Source of the DNA: Planctomycetota bacterium
GTDB taxonomy: Bacteria > Planctomycetota > Planctomycetia > Planctomycetales > Planctomycetaceae
Length of the DNA stretch: 64,000 nucleotides
Assembly: GCA_018242525.1 (NCBI GenBank)
Contig: JAFEBS010000008.1
Coordinates: 277,811-341,810 of the forward strand
Direction: 5' to 3'
In this document: in pieces, positions 46,091 through 55,420 of the stretch
Layout: every line of letters begins with the position of its first letter
Position numbering within the stretch: position 1 is the stretch's first letter
Notes under the pieces: model-generated
Seen by the model: the letters and a program-made list of their open reading frames with translations, nothing else
What the model was told of the DNA's origin: nothing
Database searches by the model: none
Translations under genes and position numbers: made by a program

Positions 46091-46862
46091 TTCCCTGGAT
46101 GATCCCCGCGTCCAGATGTATCGGCATCTGAAGTCGAGCAACCTGCTGCGCGACGGGAGATTGTTCATTGCCGAGGGAACGAAACTGGTCGAGCGGTTGC
46201 TGGCGAGCGACTACCAGACCGAATCCGTCCTGATTGCCGAACGTCGCGAAGAGGAATGGGGATCGAAGATTCCCGCCGACATCCCGCTCTATGTGATCCC
46301 GCAACAGGTGGGTGAACAGTTGACCGGATTCAACTTTCACGTCGGTGTACTGGCCTGCGGCGTCCGTAAACCAACGCGTACCATCGACGAAGTCCTGGCA
46401 AGCAATGCGGTTCGTCAGACCGTCGTGATCTGTCCGAATTGCGACAACCCGGAAAACCTGGGGGCCATCATCCGCATTGGCAGCGCCTTCGGGATCGACG
46501 CACTGCTCCTGGGCCGCGGTTGCTGCGATCCGTTTTCCCGCCGCGTCCTGCGAGTCTCGATGGGGACGGCATTTCGGTTGCCGATCGTGGAATCGCCGGA
46601 CCTGGAACTGGATCTGATCCGGTTGCGCGACGAATGGCAACTGGAGTTGATCGCCACAGTTCTGGACGAAACCGCAGGCTCACTCGCTGAAGCCGCGACC
46701 AGTCCCCGCGTGGGGATCCTTTTCGGCAACGAAGCCGACGGCCTGGACGTACGCTGGCAGTCGCTGTGCAATCGCCGGTTAACGATCCCCATGCGACTCG
46801 GCACCGACTCGTTAAACGTTTCCGTCGCCGCCGGAATCTTCCTGCACCATTTCACAAAATAG
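46071..46862 (+). CDS. TrmH/SpoU-family RNA 2'-O-methyltransferase
   Basis: A 263-residue SPOUT methyltransferase that methylates ribose in tRNA or rRNA using S-adenosylmethionine. The three motifs are present: NCDNPENLGAIIRIGSAFG (motif 1), DPFSRRVLRVSMGTAFRLP (motif 2), and GILFGNEADGLDV with IPMRLGTDSLNVSVAAGI (motif 3, trefoil knot). The N-terminal 100 residues resemble the substrate-binding domain (FIAEGTKLVERLL). ATG 46071 overlaps the alpha-2-macroglobulin reading frame by 20 bp, suggesting coupled translation of two unrelated functions. The target RNA position is not predictable. Confidence 0.92.
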   Translation: MPRIAVDSLDDPRVQMYRHLKSSNLLRDGRLFIAEGTKLVERLLASDYQTESVLIAERREEEWGSKIPADIPLYVIPQQVGEQLTGFNFHVGVLACGVRKPTRTIDEVLASNAVRQTVVICPNCDNPENLGAIIRIGSAFGIDALLLGRGCCDPFSRRVLRVSMGTAFRLPIVESPDLELDLIRLRDEWQLELIATVLDETAGSLAEAATSPRVGILFGNEADGLDVRWQSLCNRRLTIPMRLGTDSLNVSVAAGIFLHHFTK

Positions 46863-46863
46863 A

Positions 46864-48366
46864 CTATGCGAGCAACTCGGGCACGATGCGGCCATCATGA
46901 ACCAGCGGGACCGGTCGGTTCAGGCGGTCGGGGAGTGTTGAATAGGGGTTGATGCCGATCAGGTGATAGATCGTGGCCAGGATGTCTTTGGCTGTCAGAG
47001 GCCGATCCGCGATGGTGGCCCCGATCGGGTCCGTCTTGCCGATTACGTTTCCACGCTTGATTCCAGCCCCCACCAGGACGTTGGAGTAGGCTCGTCCCCA
47101 GTGGCCGCGACCTTCCCCTTCAAATCGTGGCGTCCGCCCCATTTCGTTCATGACCAGGACCAGGGTGTCATCCAGCAACCCGCGGTTTTCCAGGTCGCGA
47201 ATCAGGGCGGAAAATGCCAGGTCCAGACCGGGGAGTAGTTCGCCCTTCAATCGATTGTAATGGTCGACGTGAGTGTCCCAGCCTGCATTCAACTGGCCAA
47301 ATTCGTCCCAGACGACGGTGACAAAGCGGCAACCCGCTTCCACCAGTCGGCGCGCCTGCAGGGTGGATTGGCCAAACAGGGTCATTCCGTAGGCATCCCG
47401 CACGTTGGCCGATTCCTGCTCCAGATCAAACGCCGTACGAATGGCCGGGGAATCGAGTAATGAGAAGGCCAGGTCCCGCTTCTGGTCCACCACACCGTTT
47501 GTTGCCTGACTTCCGGCGCTGCGACGCAACGTTTCAATCTGTTCCAGCAACGATCGACGACGGTTCAACCGGTCGATGGTGACATCACCCGGCATATCGG
47601 CCTCGGCGGCGATCAGGAACCGGCAGTCTCGTTCCAATCCCAGATATGGATCGCGAAACTCGGTGGCGGGACCAAATGAACGTCGAACGACGCTGCGAGT
47701 TGCCTCGCCGCGAAATTCCGTCCAGATCGGATCGAACTGGCTTCCCAGATAGGATGCAAACGGAGGCGTGTACCGCGCTGCCGGCCGCCGGGTGCTGAGC
47801 AGGAACGGCAGCATGATGTTGTCCGGGACGGAATTGTGCGGCTTCGGACCGCGTCGCAGATGATCGTAATAGCTGACGACCGAGCCGAAAAACGGCTGGT
47901 GCATCGGATGCGTCAACGTTTCTTCGAGCGGAACACTTCCCTCGGGAGCCCCCGTTGTCGCGTATTGCATTCCGTGAAAATTCCACGGATGGTTCAGTGA
48001 TCGGACGACCGTCACGCGATCCATCACCTGGGCCATGTTCGGCAGATGCTCACACAGGTGCAGGCCAGGCATCGTGGACTCGATCGCCTGCAATTGTCCA
48101 CGGATCTCGACCGGGGCCTGCGGCTTCACGTCGAAGGTTTCCAGATGACTGGGACCACCAAACAGATACAGAAGGATGACGTTTTTAGCACGGCCAAATC
48201 CTGGCAATGTGGTTTCGGCCGACGATTCCGCCGAAAGTTCGGCATGGACAACCTGCGAAAGTGACGGAAGTCCAACGCCAAGCAGGCTCAAACCACCGGC
48301 CGAGAGCATGTCACGACGAGTGATGCCTGAACACAGTCGCTTGGTACCACCGAGAACCTGCAACAT
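46864..48366 (-). CDS. DUF1501 protein with twin-arginine leader
   Basis: A 500-residue protein of the DUF1501 family (sulfatase/phosphatase-like fold, function unproven). The start region has GITRRDMLSAGGLSLLGVGL, a Tat-type leader. Conserved blocks are VILLYLFGGPSHLETFD, then VVRSLNHPWNFHGMQY, FVTVVWDEFGQLNAGWDTH, and the terminal MGRTPRFEGEGRGHWG. ATG 48366 has GGAGG seven bases upstream; the codon at 48411 is not needed. In planctomycetes these genes usually partner DUF1549/DUF1553 cytochrome-type genes, but no partner lies next to it here. It converges tail to tail with the TrmH gene. Confidence 0.93.
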   Translation of the reverse strand: MLQVLGGTKRLCSGITRRDMLSAGGLSLLGVGLPSLSQVVHAELSAESSAETTLPGFGRAKNVILLYLFGGPSHLETFDVKPQAPVEIRGQLQAIESTMPGLHLCEHLPNMAQVMDRVTVVRSLNHPWNFHGMQYATTGAPEGSVPLEETLTHPMHQPFFGSVVSYYDHLRRGPKPHNSVPDNIMLPFLLSTRRPAARYTPPFASYLGSQFDPIWTEFRGEATRSVVRRSFGPATEFRDPYLGLERDCRFLIAAEADMPGDVTIDRLNRRRSLLEQIETLRRSAGSQATNGVVDQKRDLAFSLLDSPAIRTAFDLEQESANVRDAYGMTLFGQSTLQARRLVEAGCRFVTVVWDEFGQLNAGWDTHVDHYNRLKGELLPGLDLAFSALIRDLENRGLLDDTLVLVMNEMGRTPRFEGEGRGHWGRAYSNVLVGAGIKRGNVIGKTDPIGATIADRPLTAKDILATIYHLIGINPYSTLPDRLNRPVPLVHDGRIVPELLA

Positions 48367-48770
48367 GGGCAATCCTCCAGGACCGCGTGGGACGGGGCCG
48401 ACGAGTTCCATTTTAGACGACAGACGTCGTTTTCGATCACGTCTGCTTTCCCAGATTCCAGACTAACGCAAAGGTGCAAAGGCGCGAAGCCGCAGCGAAT
48501 TCACGCCTAAGTTCTTCGCGTCTTTGCATCTTCGCGACTTTGCGTTGATTTTTTGTCATCTGTCGGCTGACGTATCCGGTCGGACCGACTCGGCAATTCC
48601 CGGAAACCCTGACGGCTCCACGGTGAATTACAAATTCGCGAGACTGAGAATAGCAGGGGTTTTGGTCGGCGGTCGCTTGAATCGTCGAAACTCATCTGGC
48701 ATAGTTCGTCGCCGATGGTGGCTGGACGCCTGCGCTGCGCGCTGTTTTTAACGCCTTCACGAGTGACCGA
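48367..48770. other. Intergenic region upstream of the nuo cluster
   Basis: 404 bases between divergent genes. Apart from the palindromic repeat listed separately, there is no gene. The nuo promoter must lie at 48550-48770, but no strong motif was found. Confidence 0.4.
48465..48546. repeat. AACGCAAAG-type palindromic repeat
   Basis: The left part AACGCAAAGGTGCAAAGG and the right part (48514-48546, CTTCGCGTCTTTGC... ending TTTGCGTT) are imperfect inverted repeats. Both are built of short GCAAAG/GCGAAG units. This is a dispersed intergenic repeat known from many bacterial genomes. It is non-coding. Confidence 0.6.
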
Positions 48771-50069
48771 ATGAACGGCCCCCTTGCCGTATTGACGCTG
48801 GAAAACTACCTCATCGATTGTCTGAAGTCGCGTGCCGATTCAGCCACCCTGGGGTTGATCGCATTTTTGACGGCCGCACTGATCCATGCCGCCCTGTATT
48901 TGAGCTTGTTTGGCGGACTACCCGTCTTCTATATCTGGCTGGAGCGAAAGGTCGCAGGTCGCATTCAAGATCGCCTGGGTCCCACCCGCGTCGGCGGAAA
49001 ATTCGGCTGGTTGCAGACGATTGCGGACGGGATCAAGCTGATCCAGAAGGAAGATCTGGTTCCCAAGGACGCCGACAGTCTGGTCTTTCGGATGGCACCG
49101 TATCTGGCTGGCATCGCATCGTTTGCGGCGTTTATGGTGCTGCCCGTCTCGGACGGCTGGATCGGAGTCGTCGCCGAGTGCGGGGCGTTCCTGATCCTGG
49201 CGCTGATGTCGCTGGAAGTCCTCGGAATCATTCTGGCGGGTTATTCCAGCGGGTCAAAATGGGCGTTGTTCGGGGCCATGCGTGAAGCGGCCCAGATGGT
49301 CAGCTATGAAATTCCAATGGCGATCTGTGCCCTGATTCCCCTGCTGATTGCAGGTTCATTGAACCTGCAGGTTGTCGGCAAAATGCAGACGGGCGGGGTC
49401 TGGAACTGGTTCATTTTCCACGATCCGTTCGCGTTCCTGGCATTTTTCTGTTACTTCACGGTTGCAACCGCCAGCGTGAAGCGGGCTCCGTTCGACCTCG
49501 CGGAAGCAGAGAGCGAACTGGTGGCAGGATTTCATACGGAATACAGCGGTTTCCGCTGGTCGATCTTCTTCCTGGCGGAATATGCCAGCATGTTCGCGGT
49601 CAGCGGTATCGCGGTTCTGTTGTTCCTGGGCGGTTGGGAGACAGGAATGGTGATTCCCGAATCGATCGCGGGGTCGCTGCGTGGCTGGGAAATCAATCTA
49701 CCGTTTGTGACTGGCCAGAGGTTTGACTTGGGGGCCTACATTGCAAATCTGGTGGGGGGCCACGTGTTTGTGATCAAGGCATCGCTGCTGGTGACCTTGC
49801 AGATCTGGGTGCGTTGGACTCTGCCACGACTGCGAATCGATCAGGTGATGACAACCTGCCTGAAGTATCTGGTGCCGATCAGCTGCTTCCTGTTCCTGGG
49901 GGCCGTGTTCTGGCCGCTGATCCTGGCGTCGACAACAGAGGCGCATCGGCCGGTGATTTATGGGCCTCCGGCGAAGTCGGTGACTTCGGTGATTTCGCCG
50001 TTGTCTGGTCCCCCGGTGGGTACGGAATCGTCCACCATCGCTCACGGCGGTCTGGAGGTGGTGCGATGA
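48771..50069 (+). CDS. nuoH: NADH-quinone oxidoreductase subunit H
   Basis: A 432-residue membrane subunit of respiratory complex I that forms part of the quinone chamber. Diagnostic segments are WLERKVAGRIQDRLGPTRVG, then GWLQTIADGIKLIQKED, and DLAEAESELVAGFHTEYSG. It is longer than E. coli NuoH (325), with an N-terminal lead of about 40 residues and a C-terminal tail after the last helix. It opens a six-gene cluster; its stop overlaps nuoJ (ATGA). The normal neighbour nuoI is absent. Confidence 0.96.
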   Translation: MNGPLAVLTLENYLIDCLKSRADSATLGLIAFLTAALIHAALYLSLFGGLPVFYIWLERKVAGRIQDRLGPTRVGGKFGWLQTIADGIKLIQKEDLVPKDADSLVFRMAPYLAGIASFAAFMVLPVSDGWIGVVAECGAFLILALMSLEVLGIILAGYSSGSKWALFGAMREAAQMVSYEIPMAICALIPLLIAGSLNLQVVGKMQTGGVWNWFIFHDPFAFLAFFCYFTVATASVKRAPFDLAEAESELVAGFHTEYSGFRWSIFFLAEYASMFAVSGIAVLLFLGGWETGMVIPESIAGSLRGWEINLPFVTGQRFDLGAYIANLVGGHVFVIKASLLVTLQIWVRWTLPRLRIDQVMTTCLKYLVPISCFLFLGAVFWPLILASTTEAHRPVIYGPPAKSVTSVISPLSGPPVGTESSTIAHGGLEVVR

Positions 50070-50812
50070 CCTATTTACTGGAACAGGCGGCGAATGGGAT
50101 TGGTGGAACAGACGGTTTGCTGTTCTGGGTCTTCGCCATTCTGTCCTGCGTTGGTGCCGTTGCTGTTGTGGCAACGCAAAACATTGTGCGAATGGCCTTC
50201 TGGCTGGTTGTTTCACTGGGTTCTGTCGCCGCCCTGTTTTTCCTGATGCATGCCGACTTCCTAGGGGCTGCCCAGCTGCTGATTTACGTGGGCGGGACCG
50301 TGGTGCTGCTGGTCTTCGGGGTGATGCTGACCGCCAGCGGTCATACGATCAAAGTTCAGACGTCGCCCGCCGAAACGTTGCTGGGTGGCGGAGTTGGCTT
50401 GCTCCTGTTGTGTGTCCTGATCTTTGCAATCAGCACCGTCAACTGGGCCGACATCTCGCAGCAAATCCCGGCAGCCGGTGACTCACCTGCCATCGTTGAT
50501 GCACGTGAAGATGCCAGCCTGGCCGAGTCCCTTTCGGTGGCGACGACTCCAGAAGCCAAAGCGACCGCGGAGAAGGCACTGGCGGCAGTTGAGGCACGTC
50601 GCCAGGCCGGTCGCACGATCCGTCAACTGGGGTTGAGCTTTTACGGGCTGCGGCCAGATCACATGAATTCATCCGCGAACGCGGCATCGGCCCCCGGGTA
50701 TCTGCTGCCGTTCGAGATTATCTCGGTCCATTTGTTGGTGGTGTTGATTGGTGCGGCGTACCTGGCGCGGGCCAAACGTCGGGTGACTCCCGGTTCAGGA
50801 ACGGATCTGTGA
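50066..50812 (+). CDS. nuoJ: NADH-quinone oxidoreductase subunit J
   Basis: A 248-residue membrane subunit. NIVRMAFWLVVSLGSVAALF and GAAQLLIYVGGTVVLLVFGVML are typical NuoJ helices. A hydrophilic insertion of about 90 residues (PAAGDSPAIVDAREDASLAE, then Ala/Glu-rich) separates the fourth helix from the last, so it is longer than usual. ATG 50066 overlaps the nuoH stop by 4 bp, so translation is coupled. Confidence 0.93.
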   Translation: MTYLLEQAANGIGGTDGLLFWVFAILSCVGAVAVVATQNIVRMAFWLVVSLGSVAALFFLMHADFLGAAQLLIYVGGTVVLLVFGVMLTASGHTIKVQTSPAETLLGGGVGLLLLCVLIFAISTVNWADISQQIPAAGDSPAIVDAREDASLAESLSVATTPEAKATAEKALAAVEARRQAGRTIRQLGLSFYGLRPDHMNSSANAASAPGYLLPFEIISVHLLVVLIGAAYLARAKRRVTPGSGTDL

Positions 50813-50851
50813 TTTCCGTTCCGGCCTGACGGCGGAAGCAGGGGTGTGGTG

Positions 50852-51163
50852 ATGGGTGAAGTTGGCCTGGAAGCCTACTTGTTTGTCGGTGCTGTCTTGT
50901 TTGTCTGCGGCGTCGTCTGCATGGCAACCAAGCGCAACGGCATCGGAGTCTTGATGGGGGTCGAGCTGGTGCTGAATGGCGCCAATATCAACTTCGTTGC
51001 CTTTTCGCGTTTTACGCCGCTTGGTCTGGATGGTCAGGCCACGGCGCTGTTTGTGGTGGTTCTGGCAGCAGCCGAAGCGGCCGTCGCACTGGCGATCGCT
51101 CTGAACTATTACAACAATCACCTGACAATCGATGTGGATCGCGGCAACGAACTGCAGGGCTGA
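50852..51163 (+). CDS. nuoK: NADH-quinone oxidoreductase subunit K
   Basis: A 103-residue, three-helix antiporter-like subunit of complex I. GVLMGVELVLNGANINFVAF contains the conserved Glu of the second helix, and AAAEAAVALAIALNYYNN the Glu of the third. ATG 50852 with AGGGG upstream is preferred over GTG 50846/50849. It lies 39 bp after nuoJ. Confidence 0.94.
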   Translation: MGEVGLEAYLFVGAVLFVCGVVCMATKRNGIGVLMGVELVLNGANINFVAFSRFTPLGLDGQATALFVVVLAAAEAAVALAIALNYYNNHLTIDVDRGNELQG

Positions 51164-51190
51164 TGCGGGCTGTTTCCGCTCGTTCAAGTC

Positions 51191-53692
51191 ATGGATTTTG
51201 ACCTTTTCTCAGTCGTTCAACGAAGCATTATGGACCCTCAATCAACCGGCGAAGTGCTGAGAACCCTGTTGACGGTGGCCTGGTTGTTGCCGCTGTGCGG
51301 GTTCGTCGCCGAAATCTACTGGCTCCGCTGGTCACACCGCCTGAGCAAATCAGCGGCGTACAGTGCTGTGGCCTGTATCGGCATTGGATTCCTGTGCAGT
51401 GCTTCGGCACTGGTCTACTGGGGCGTTCAGACAAACTGGCAGGCGCTGCAGGCGACTGAGCATGGAGAACATGGAGAGCATGCCGAACACGAGCATGCCG
51501 AACACGAGCACGCCGAGCTTCATCAGCCCGCGGATGCTGCGAAGGCGGAGGCAGCTGCTCATGCCGTTGACAAGCACGAACATCAGCAGGCGGCGGTGGG
51601 CGAAGAGCACCCGCACGAGGGGAACCACGCCGTCGCCCCGAAGTTCTACTCCGGATCATTCTACAAGCTGGCTCAGTTCGGCAGCTTGATCGTCTCGCTC
51701 GACTGGTACATCGACAGTCTGACGCTGGTGATGTTTACCATGGTCACATTCATTGCGACCTGCATTCACCTGTTCGCCATCGGGTACATGAAGGACGAGC
51801 TAACCGAAGAATACGAAGACCATCAGGTCCACACCAGCCACGGGCATTTTACACGTCCCGGCCGGTTCCATCGTTTCTTCGCATATCTCTCGCTGTTCTG
51901 CTTCTCGATGCTCGGACTGGTCCTGGCCGGGAACATCTTCCAGGTGTTCATCTTCTGGGAACTGGTGGGGATTTCCTCCTACCTGCTGATCGGATTCTAC
52001 ATCGAACGCAAGTCGGCCAGTACGGCCGCCAACAAGGCGTTCATTATGAACCGGGTGGGTGACTTTGGCTTCCTGATCGGACTGATGATCCTGTGGACGT
52101 GGTGCGGTACGTTCCAGTTTGCCGATGTCGGAGCGGAACCGGGTCTGTTCACAATGATTCGTGGAGATAATGGGAACGGCGTCATGGACGTCTCTGAAGA
52201 TGGCCAACAGGTGTTCCTGCATGACACCCATGGACATCGCCTGGAGACAGATGGCAAACCATCGTCGATTGGCTACCTGCTGCTGATTGCGGCGGGTTGC
52301 GGGATCTTTGCCGGCTGTATCGGCAAGAGTGCCCAGTTCCCGTTGCAGACATGGTTGCCTGACGCGATGGAAGGTCCGACCCCGGTTTCGGCACTGGTTC
52401 ACTCGGCCACGATGGTCGCGGCCGGGGTTTACCTGGCGGCACGTTTCTACCCGGTCTTCACTCCGGAGGTCCTGCTGGTCATCGCCTATATCGGTTGTAT
52501 CACTTTGTTCGTGGCGGCGACAATCGCCCTGGTGGCGACCGATATCAAGCGGGTGCTGGCGTACTCGACGATCAGCCAGCTTGGTTACATGATGCTGGCG
52601 ATTGGCGTGGCTGGCTGGGGAGCGGGGCTCTTTCATCTGGTCACTCATGCCTTCTTCAAATCCCTGATGTTCCTCTGTTCCGGCAGCGTCATTGCCGGTT
52701 GCCATCACGTACAGGAAATGCCGCAGATGGGCGGTCTGCGTCGGAAGATGCCAATCACCGCGTACACGATGCTGGTGGGTGTGATTGCGATCTCGGGCTT
52801 GGCACTGCCGATCGTCAATATCGGCTTCTCAGGTTTCTACTCCAAGGATGCCATTGTTGCATCGGCCCTGGCGTACTCGAACGCCAATTCCGTGCACATG
52901 CTGCTGTTCGTGACGCCGCTGGTCACTGCCGGGATTACCGCCTTCTACATGTTCCGCCTGTGGTTCCTGACATTCTACGGCGAACCGCGCGATCAGCATG
53001 TTTACGATCACTGCCACGAATCACCGCTGGTGATGACCGGTCCGCTGATGGCACTGTCGGTCCTGGCTGCAACGTGTGCCTGGAGTTGGTGTCTGACAAG
53101 CGGCAGTGGCGAAGAGGGTCCGCTGTACAGGCTGATCTCCTTCAGTGCAACCGTTCCTGCCGATGCGGCGATCACGTCCGTGGGGCCGGCACATGTCACG
53201 CTGCCAAGTCATCACGATGTTCATGACGTGCATGGTCAAGCTGGCGTGTTGGCATTGCTCGCTGCCGTCGCAGGTTCCGTGTTCGCGTACCTGATGTACG
53301 GTGTCAGGATTATCAATCCCGCGGACATTCGGCGCCAGTTCCCCGGGACCTATGACTTCCTGGTTGACAAGTGGCGATTCGACGTCCTGTACGACGCGAT
53401 GTTTGTCCGGCCGGTCCATATTGTTTCCGCCTGGTGCGCGGGTTTTGACAAGAAGGTCCTGGACGGCATCCTGCATGCTTCGGCGTCGATCACCATGGTT
53501 GTGTCCCGGTGGGATCGGCTGTTCGACGAAAACATGGTGGATGGATTGGTGAACATGGTTGGTAACGTCACCCGTTCGATCGGGTATTCGCTGCGGGTGG
53601 TCCAGACAGGTCGCCTGCGTCAATACGTGATGTGGATTGCGGTCGGCGTCGTGGTCTTGTTCGGCGTGCTGTTTACATCAATGCCGCGATAA
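51191..53692 (+). CDS. nuoL: NADH-quinone oxidoreductase subunit L with His-rich loop
   Basis: An 833-residue proton-pumping subunit, about 200 longer than E. coli NuoL. Core motifs include FIFWELVGISSYLLIGFY, GKSAQFPLQTWLPDAMEGPT, VSALVHSATMVAAGVY and STISQLGYMMLAIG. Residues about 90-145 form an unusual His/Glu-rich loop (EHGEHGEHAEHEHAEHEHAE) after the second helix. There is a further extended linker (52140-52270, ending in TDGKPSSIG), and a His-rich piece (LPSHHDVHDVHGQ) near residue 675. The long lateral helix and C-terminal tail are present. Confidence 0.95.
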   Translation: MDFDLFSVVQRSIMDPQSTGEVLRTLLTVAWLLPLCGFVAEIYWLRWSHRLSKSAAYSAVACIGIGFLCSASALVYWGVQTNWQALQATEHGEHGEHAEHEHAEHEHAELHQPADAAKAEAAAHAVDKHEHQQAAVGEEHPHEGNHAVAPKFYSGSFYKLAQFGSLIVSLDWYIDSLTLVMFTMVTFIATCIHLFAIGYMKDELTEEYEDHQVHTSHGHFTRPGRFHRFFAYLSLFCFSMLGLVLAGNIFQVFIFWELVGISSYLLIGFYIERKSASTAANKAFIMNRVGDFGFLIGLMILWTWCGTFQFADVGAEPGLFTMIRGDNGNGVMDVSEDGQQVFLHDTHGHRLETDGKPSSIGYLLLIAAGCGIFAGCIGKSAQFPLQTWLPDAMEGPTPVSALVHSATMVAAGVYLAARFYPVFTPEVLLVIAYIGCITLFVAATIALVATDIKRVLAYSTISQLGYMMLAIGVAGWGAGLFHLVTHAFFKSLMFLCSGSVIAGCHHVQEMPQMGGLRRKMPITAYTMLVGVIAISGLALPIVNIGFSGFYSKDAIVASALAYSNANSVHMLLFVTPLVTAGITAFYMFRLWFLTFYGEPRDQHVYDHCHESPLVMTGPLMALSVLAATCAWSWCLTSGSGEEGPLYRLISFSATVPADAAITSVGPAHVTLPSHHDVHDVHGQAGVLALLAAVAGSVFAYLMYGVRIINPADIRRQFPGTYDFLVDKWRFDVLYDAMFVRPVHIVSAWCAGFDKKVLDGILHASASITMVVSRWDRLFDENMVDGLVNMVGNVTRSIGYSLRVVQTGRLRQYVMWIAVGVVVLFGVLFTSMPR

Positions 53693-53756
53693 TCGGGTCA
53701 AAGGGTTTTCCGTTAGACCGACTGTTCGGTCAGCGTTTCGAGAGATTGAGAATATC

Positions 53757-55343
53757 ATGTTTAGTTCGGAATTCCTGCTGGGCGCAATCGTCTTCCTGCC
53801 AGCGCTGTGGGCCATCCCCCTGATCTGGTTCGACGGGCAAAACAAGGACAGCATGCGTTACTGGACGGTGCTCGGTACCTCCCTGACATTTGTGCTGACC
53901 CTGCAATTGTGGGCCAGCTTCGATCTGGCGCAGGGTGGGATGCAGCATAGCTTCAGCAAGCCGTGGATCCCCGGCTGGAATGTCAATTACGCGCTGGGTG
54001 TTGACGGGATCAGCCTGCCGCTGGTGGTGCTCACTGGCCTGGTGACAGTGCTGGCGGCCCTGGCTTCGTGGAGCATCGACAAGCACGTGAAGGGCTACAT
54101 GATGCTCTTCCTGCTGCTGGAAACCGGGATGATGGGTGTTTTCCTGTCGCTTGACTTCTTCCTGTTCTACGTGTTCTGGGAAGTGATGTTGCTGCCGATG
54201 TACTTCCTGATCGGCATCTGGGGTGGTCCCCGCCGCGAATACGCCGCCATCAAGTTCTTTCTGTACACCCTGGCGGGCGGCGTGCTGATGTTGATCGCCA
54301 TGTTGATGTTCTACTTCTACGGCGGCAAAACATTTGACCTGCAGGAACTGGCCCGGATCGCCGCGGGCCAGAGTTCGACCGCCCGTTTCAGCGAAACGAT
54401 GCAGTTGACGGCATTCATCATGCTATTTATTGGCTTCGCAATTAAGCTGCCTTCATTTCCCTTCCACACATGGTTGCCCGATGCACATGTCGAAGCACCA
54501 ACCCCCATCTCGATGATCCTGGCCGGTGTGCTGCTGAAGATGGGGGGATACGGCATTATCCGGATCGCAATGCCGCTGTGTCCGTACGGTGCTCAGTATG
54601 CCGCCTATTTCATGGTGGCGCTGGGTGTGTTCAGCATCATTTACGGTGCGTTTGCGGCCATGGCACAAACCGACTTCAAGCGACTTGTGGCATACAGTTC
54701 GGTCAGTCACATGGGCTATGTCCTGCTGGGTCTGGCCGTCTGGAAAATCACCGATGGCAAGACCACCGGCGGTGAATACTGGAACATGGGGATCAGTGCC
54801 GCCATGTTCCAGATGATCGCTCACGGGATCTCTTCGACGGGCATGTTCTTTATGGTCGGTGTCCTGTACGACCGGGTCCATCATCGTGACCTGAACAAGT
54901 TCGGTGGGATTGCCCAGTTGATGCCCGAATACTCGGGTCTGGCGGCCGTGATCTTCTTCGCCGGTCTGGGTCTGCCCGGTCTGTGCGGATTCATCGGCGA
55001 AATCTTCACGGTTCTCGCCTGTTGGAATTTCAGTCCCCTGTTGGCCATTATCGCGGCAGCGGGAGTGATCCTGACAGCGGGTTACATCCTGTGGACTATG
55101 CAGCGGGTTTATTTGGGGCCCGAGTACAAGGGGCCACATCCGGAAGCCATTACACCGTTTACCGCACGTGAAAAGTCAGTTGCCTACACGCTGGTGGTGT
55201 TTGCGGTCTTGTTGGGAGTGTTCCCGAATCTGCTGTTCAGTCGGATGGACAACTCGGTCACCAAGCTGGTGCAGAGCATGTCCCGGACCTACGACACCCA
55301 TCACGGTGCGGGTGCAACGGTCCAGACGACGCAGGTTCGATAA
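53757..55343 (+). CDS. nuoM: NADH-quinone oxidoreductase subunit M
   Basis: A 528-residue antiporter-like subunit. Typical segments are VNYALGVDGISLPLVVLTG, VFWEVMLLPMYFLIGIWGG, FPFHTWLPDAHVEAPTPIS and YSSVSHMGYVLLGLAVW. The catalytic Glu in FWE and Lys in the later helices are in place. ATG 53757 is chosen because it begins at the first helix; the frame is open further upstream but unrelated. It lies 64 bp after nuoL. Confidence 0.96.
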   Translation: MFSSEFLLGAIVFLPALWAIPLIWFDGQNKDSMRYWTVLGTSLTFVLTLQLWASFDLAQGGMQHSFSKPWIPGWNVNYALGVDGISLPLVVLTGLVTVLAALASWSIDKHVKGYMMLFLLLETGMMGVFLSLDFFLFYVFWEVMLLPMYFLIGIWGGPRREYAAIKFFLYTLAGGVLMLIAMLMFYFYGGKTFDLQELARIAAGQSSTARFSETMQLTAFIMLFIGFAIKLPSFPFHTWLPDAHVEAPTPISMILAGVLLKMGGYGIIRIAMPLCPYGAQYAAYFMVALGVFSIIYGAFAAMAQTDFKRLVAYSSVSHMGYVLLGLAVWKITDGKTTGGEYWNMGISAAMFQMIAHGISSTGMFFMVGVLYDRVHHRDLNKFGGIAQLMPEYSGLAAVIFFAGLGLPGLCGFIGEIFTVLACWNFSPLLAIIAAAGVILTAGYILWTMQRVYLGPEYKGPHPEAITPFTAREKSVAYTLVVFAVLLGVFPNLLFSRMDNSVTKLVQSMSRTYDTHHGAGATVQTTQVR

Positions 55344-55420
55344 GCGAGACATCGTCTCCGCGGGGTTGTGGTGAGTTGCCAGGGGCCGGATGTCGGCCAT
55401 CGGATACGGTTGGGAACGTC

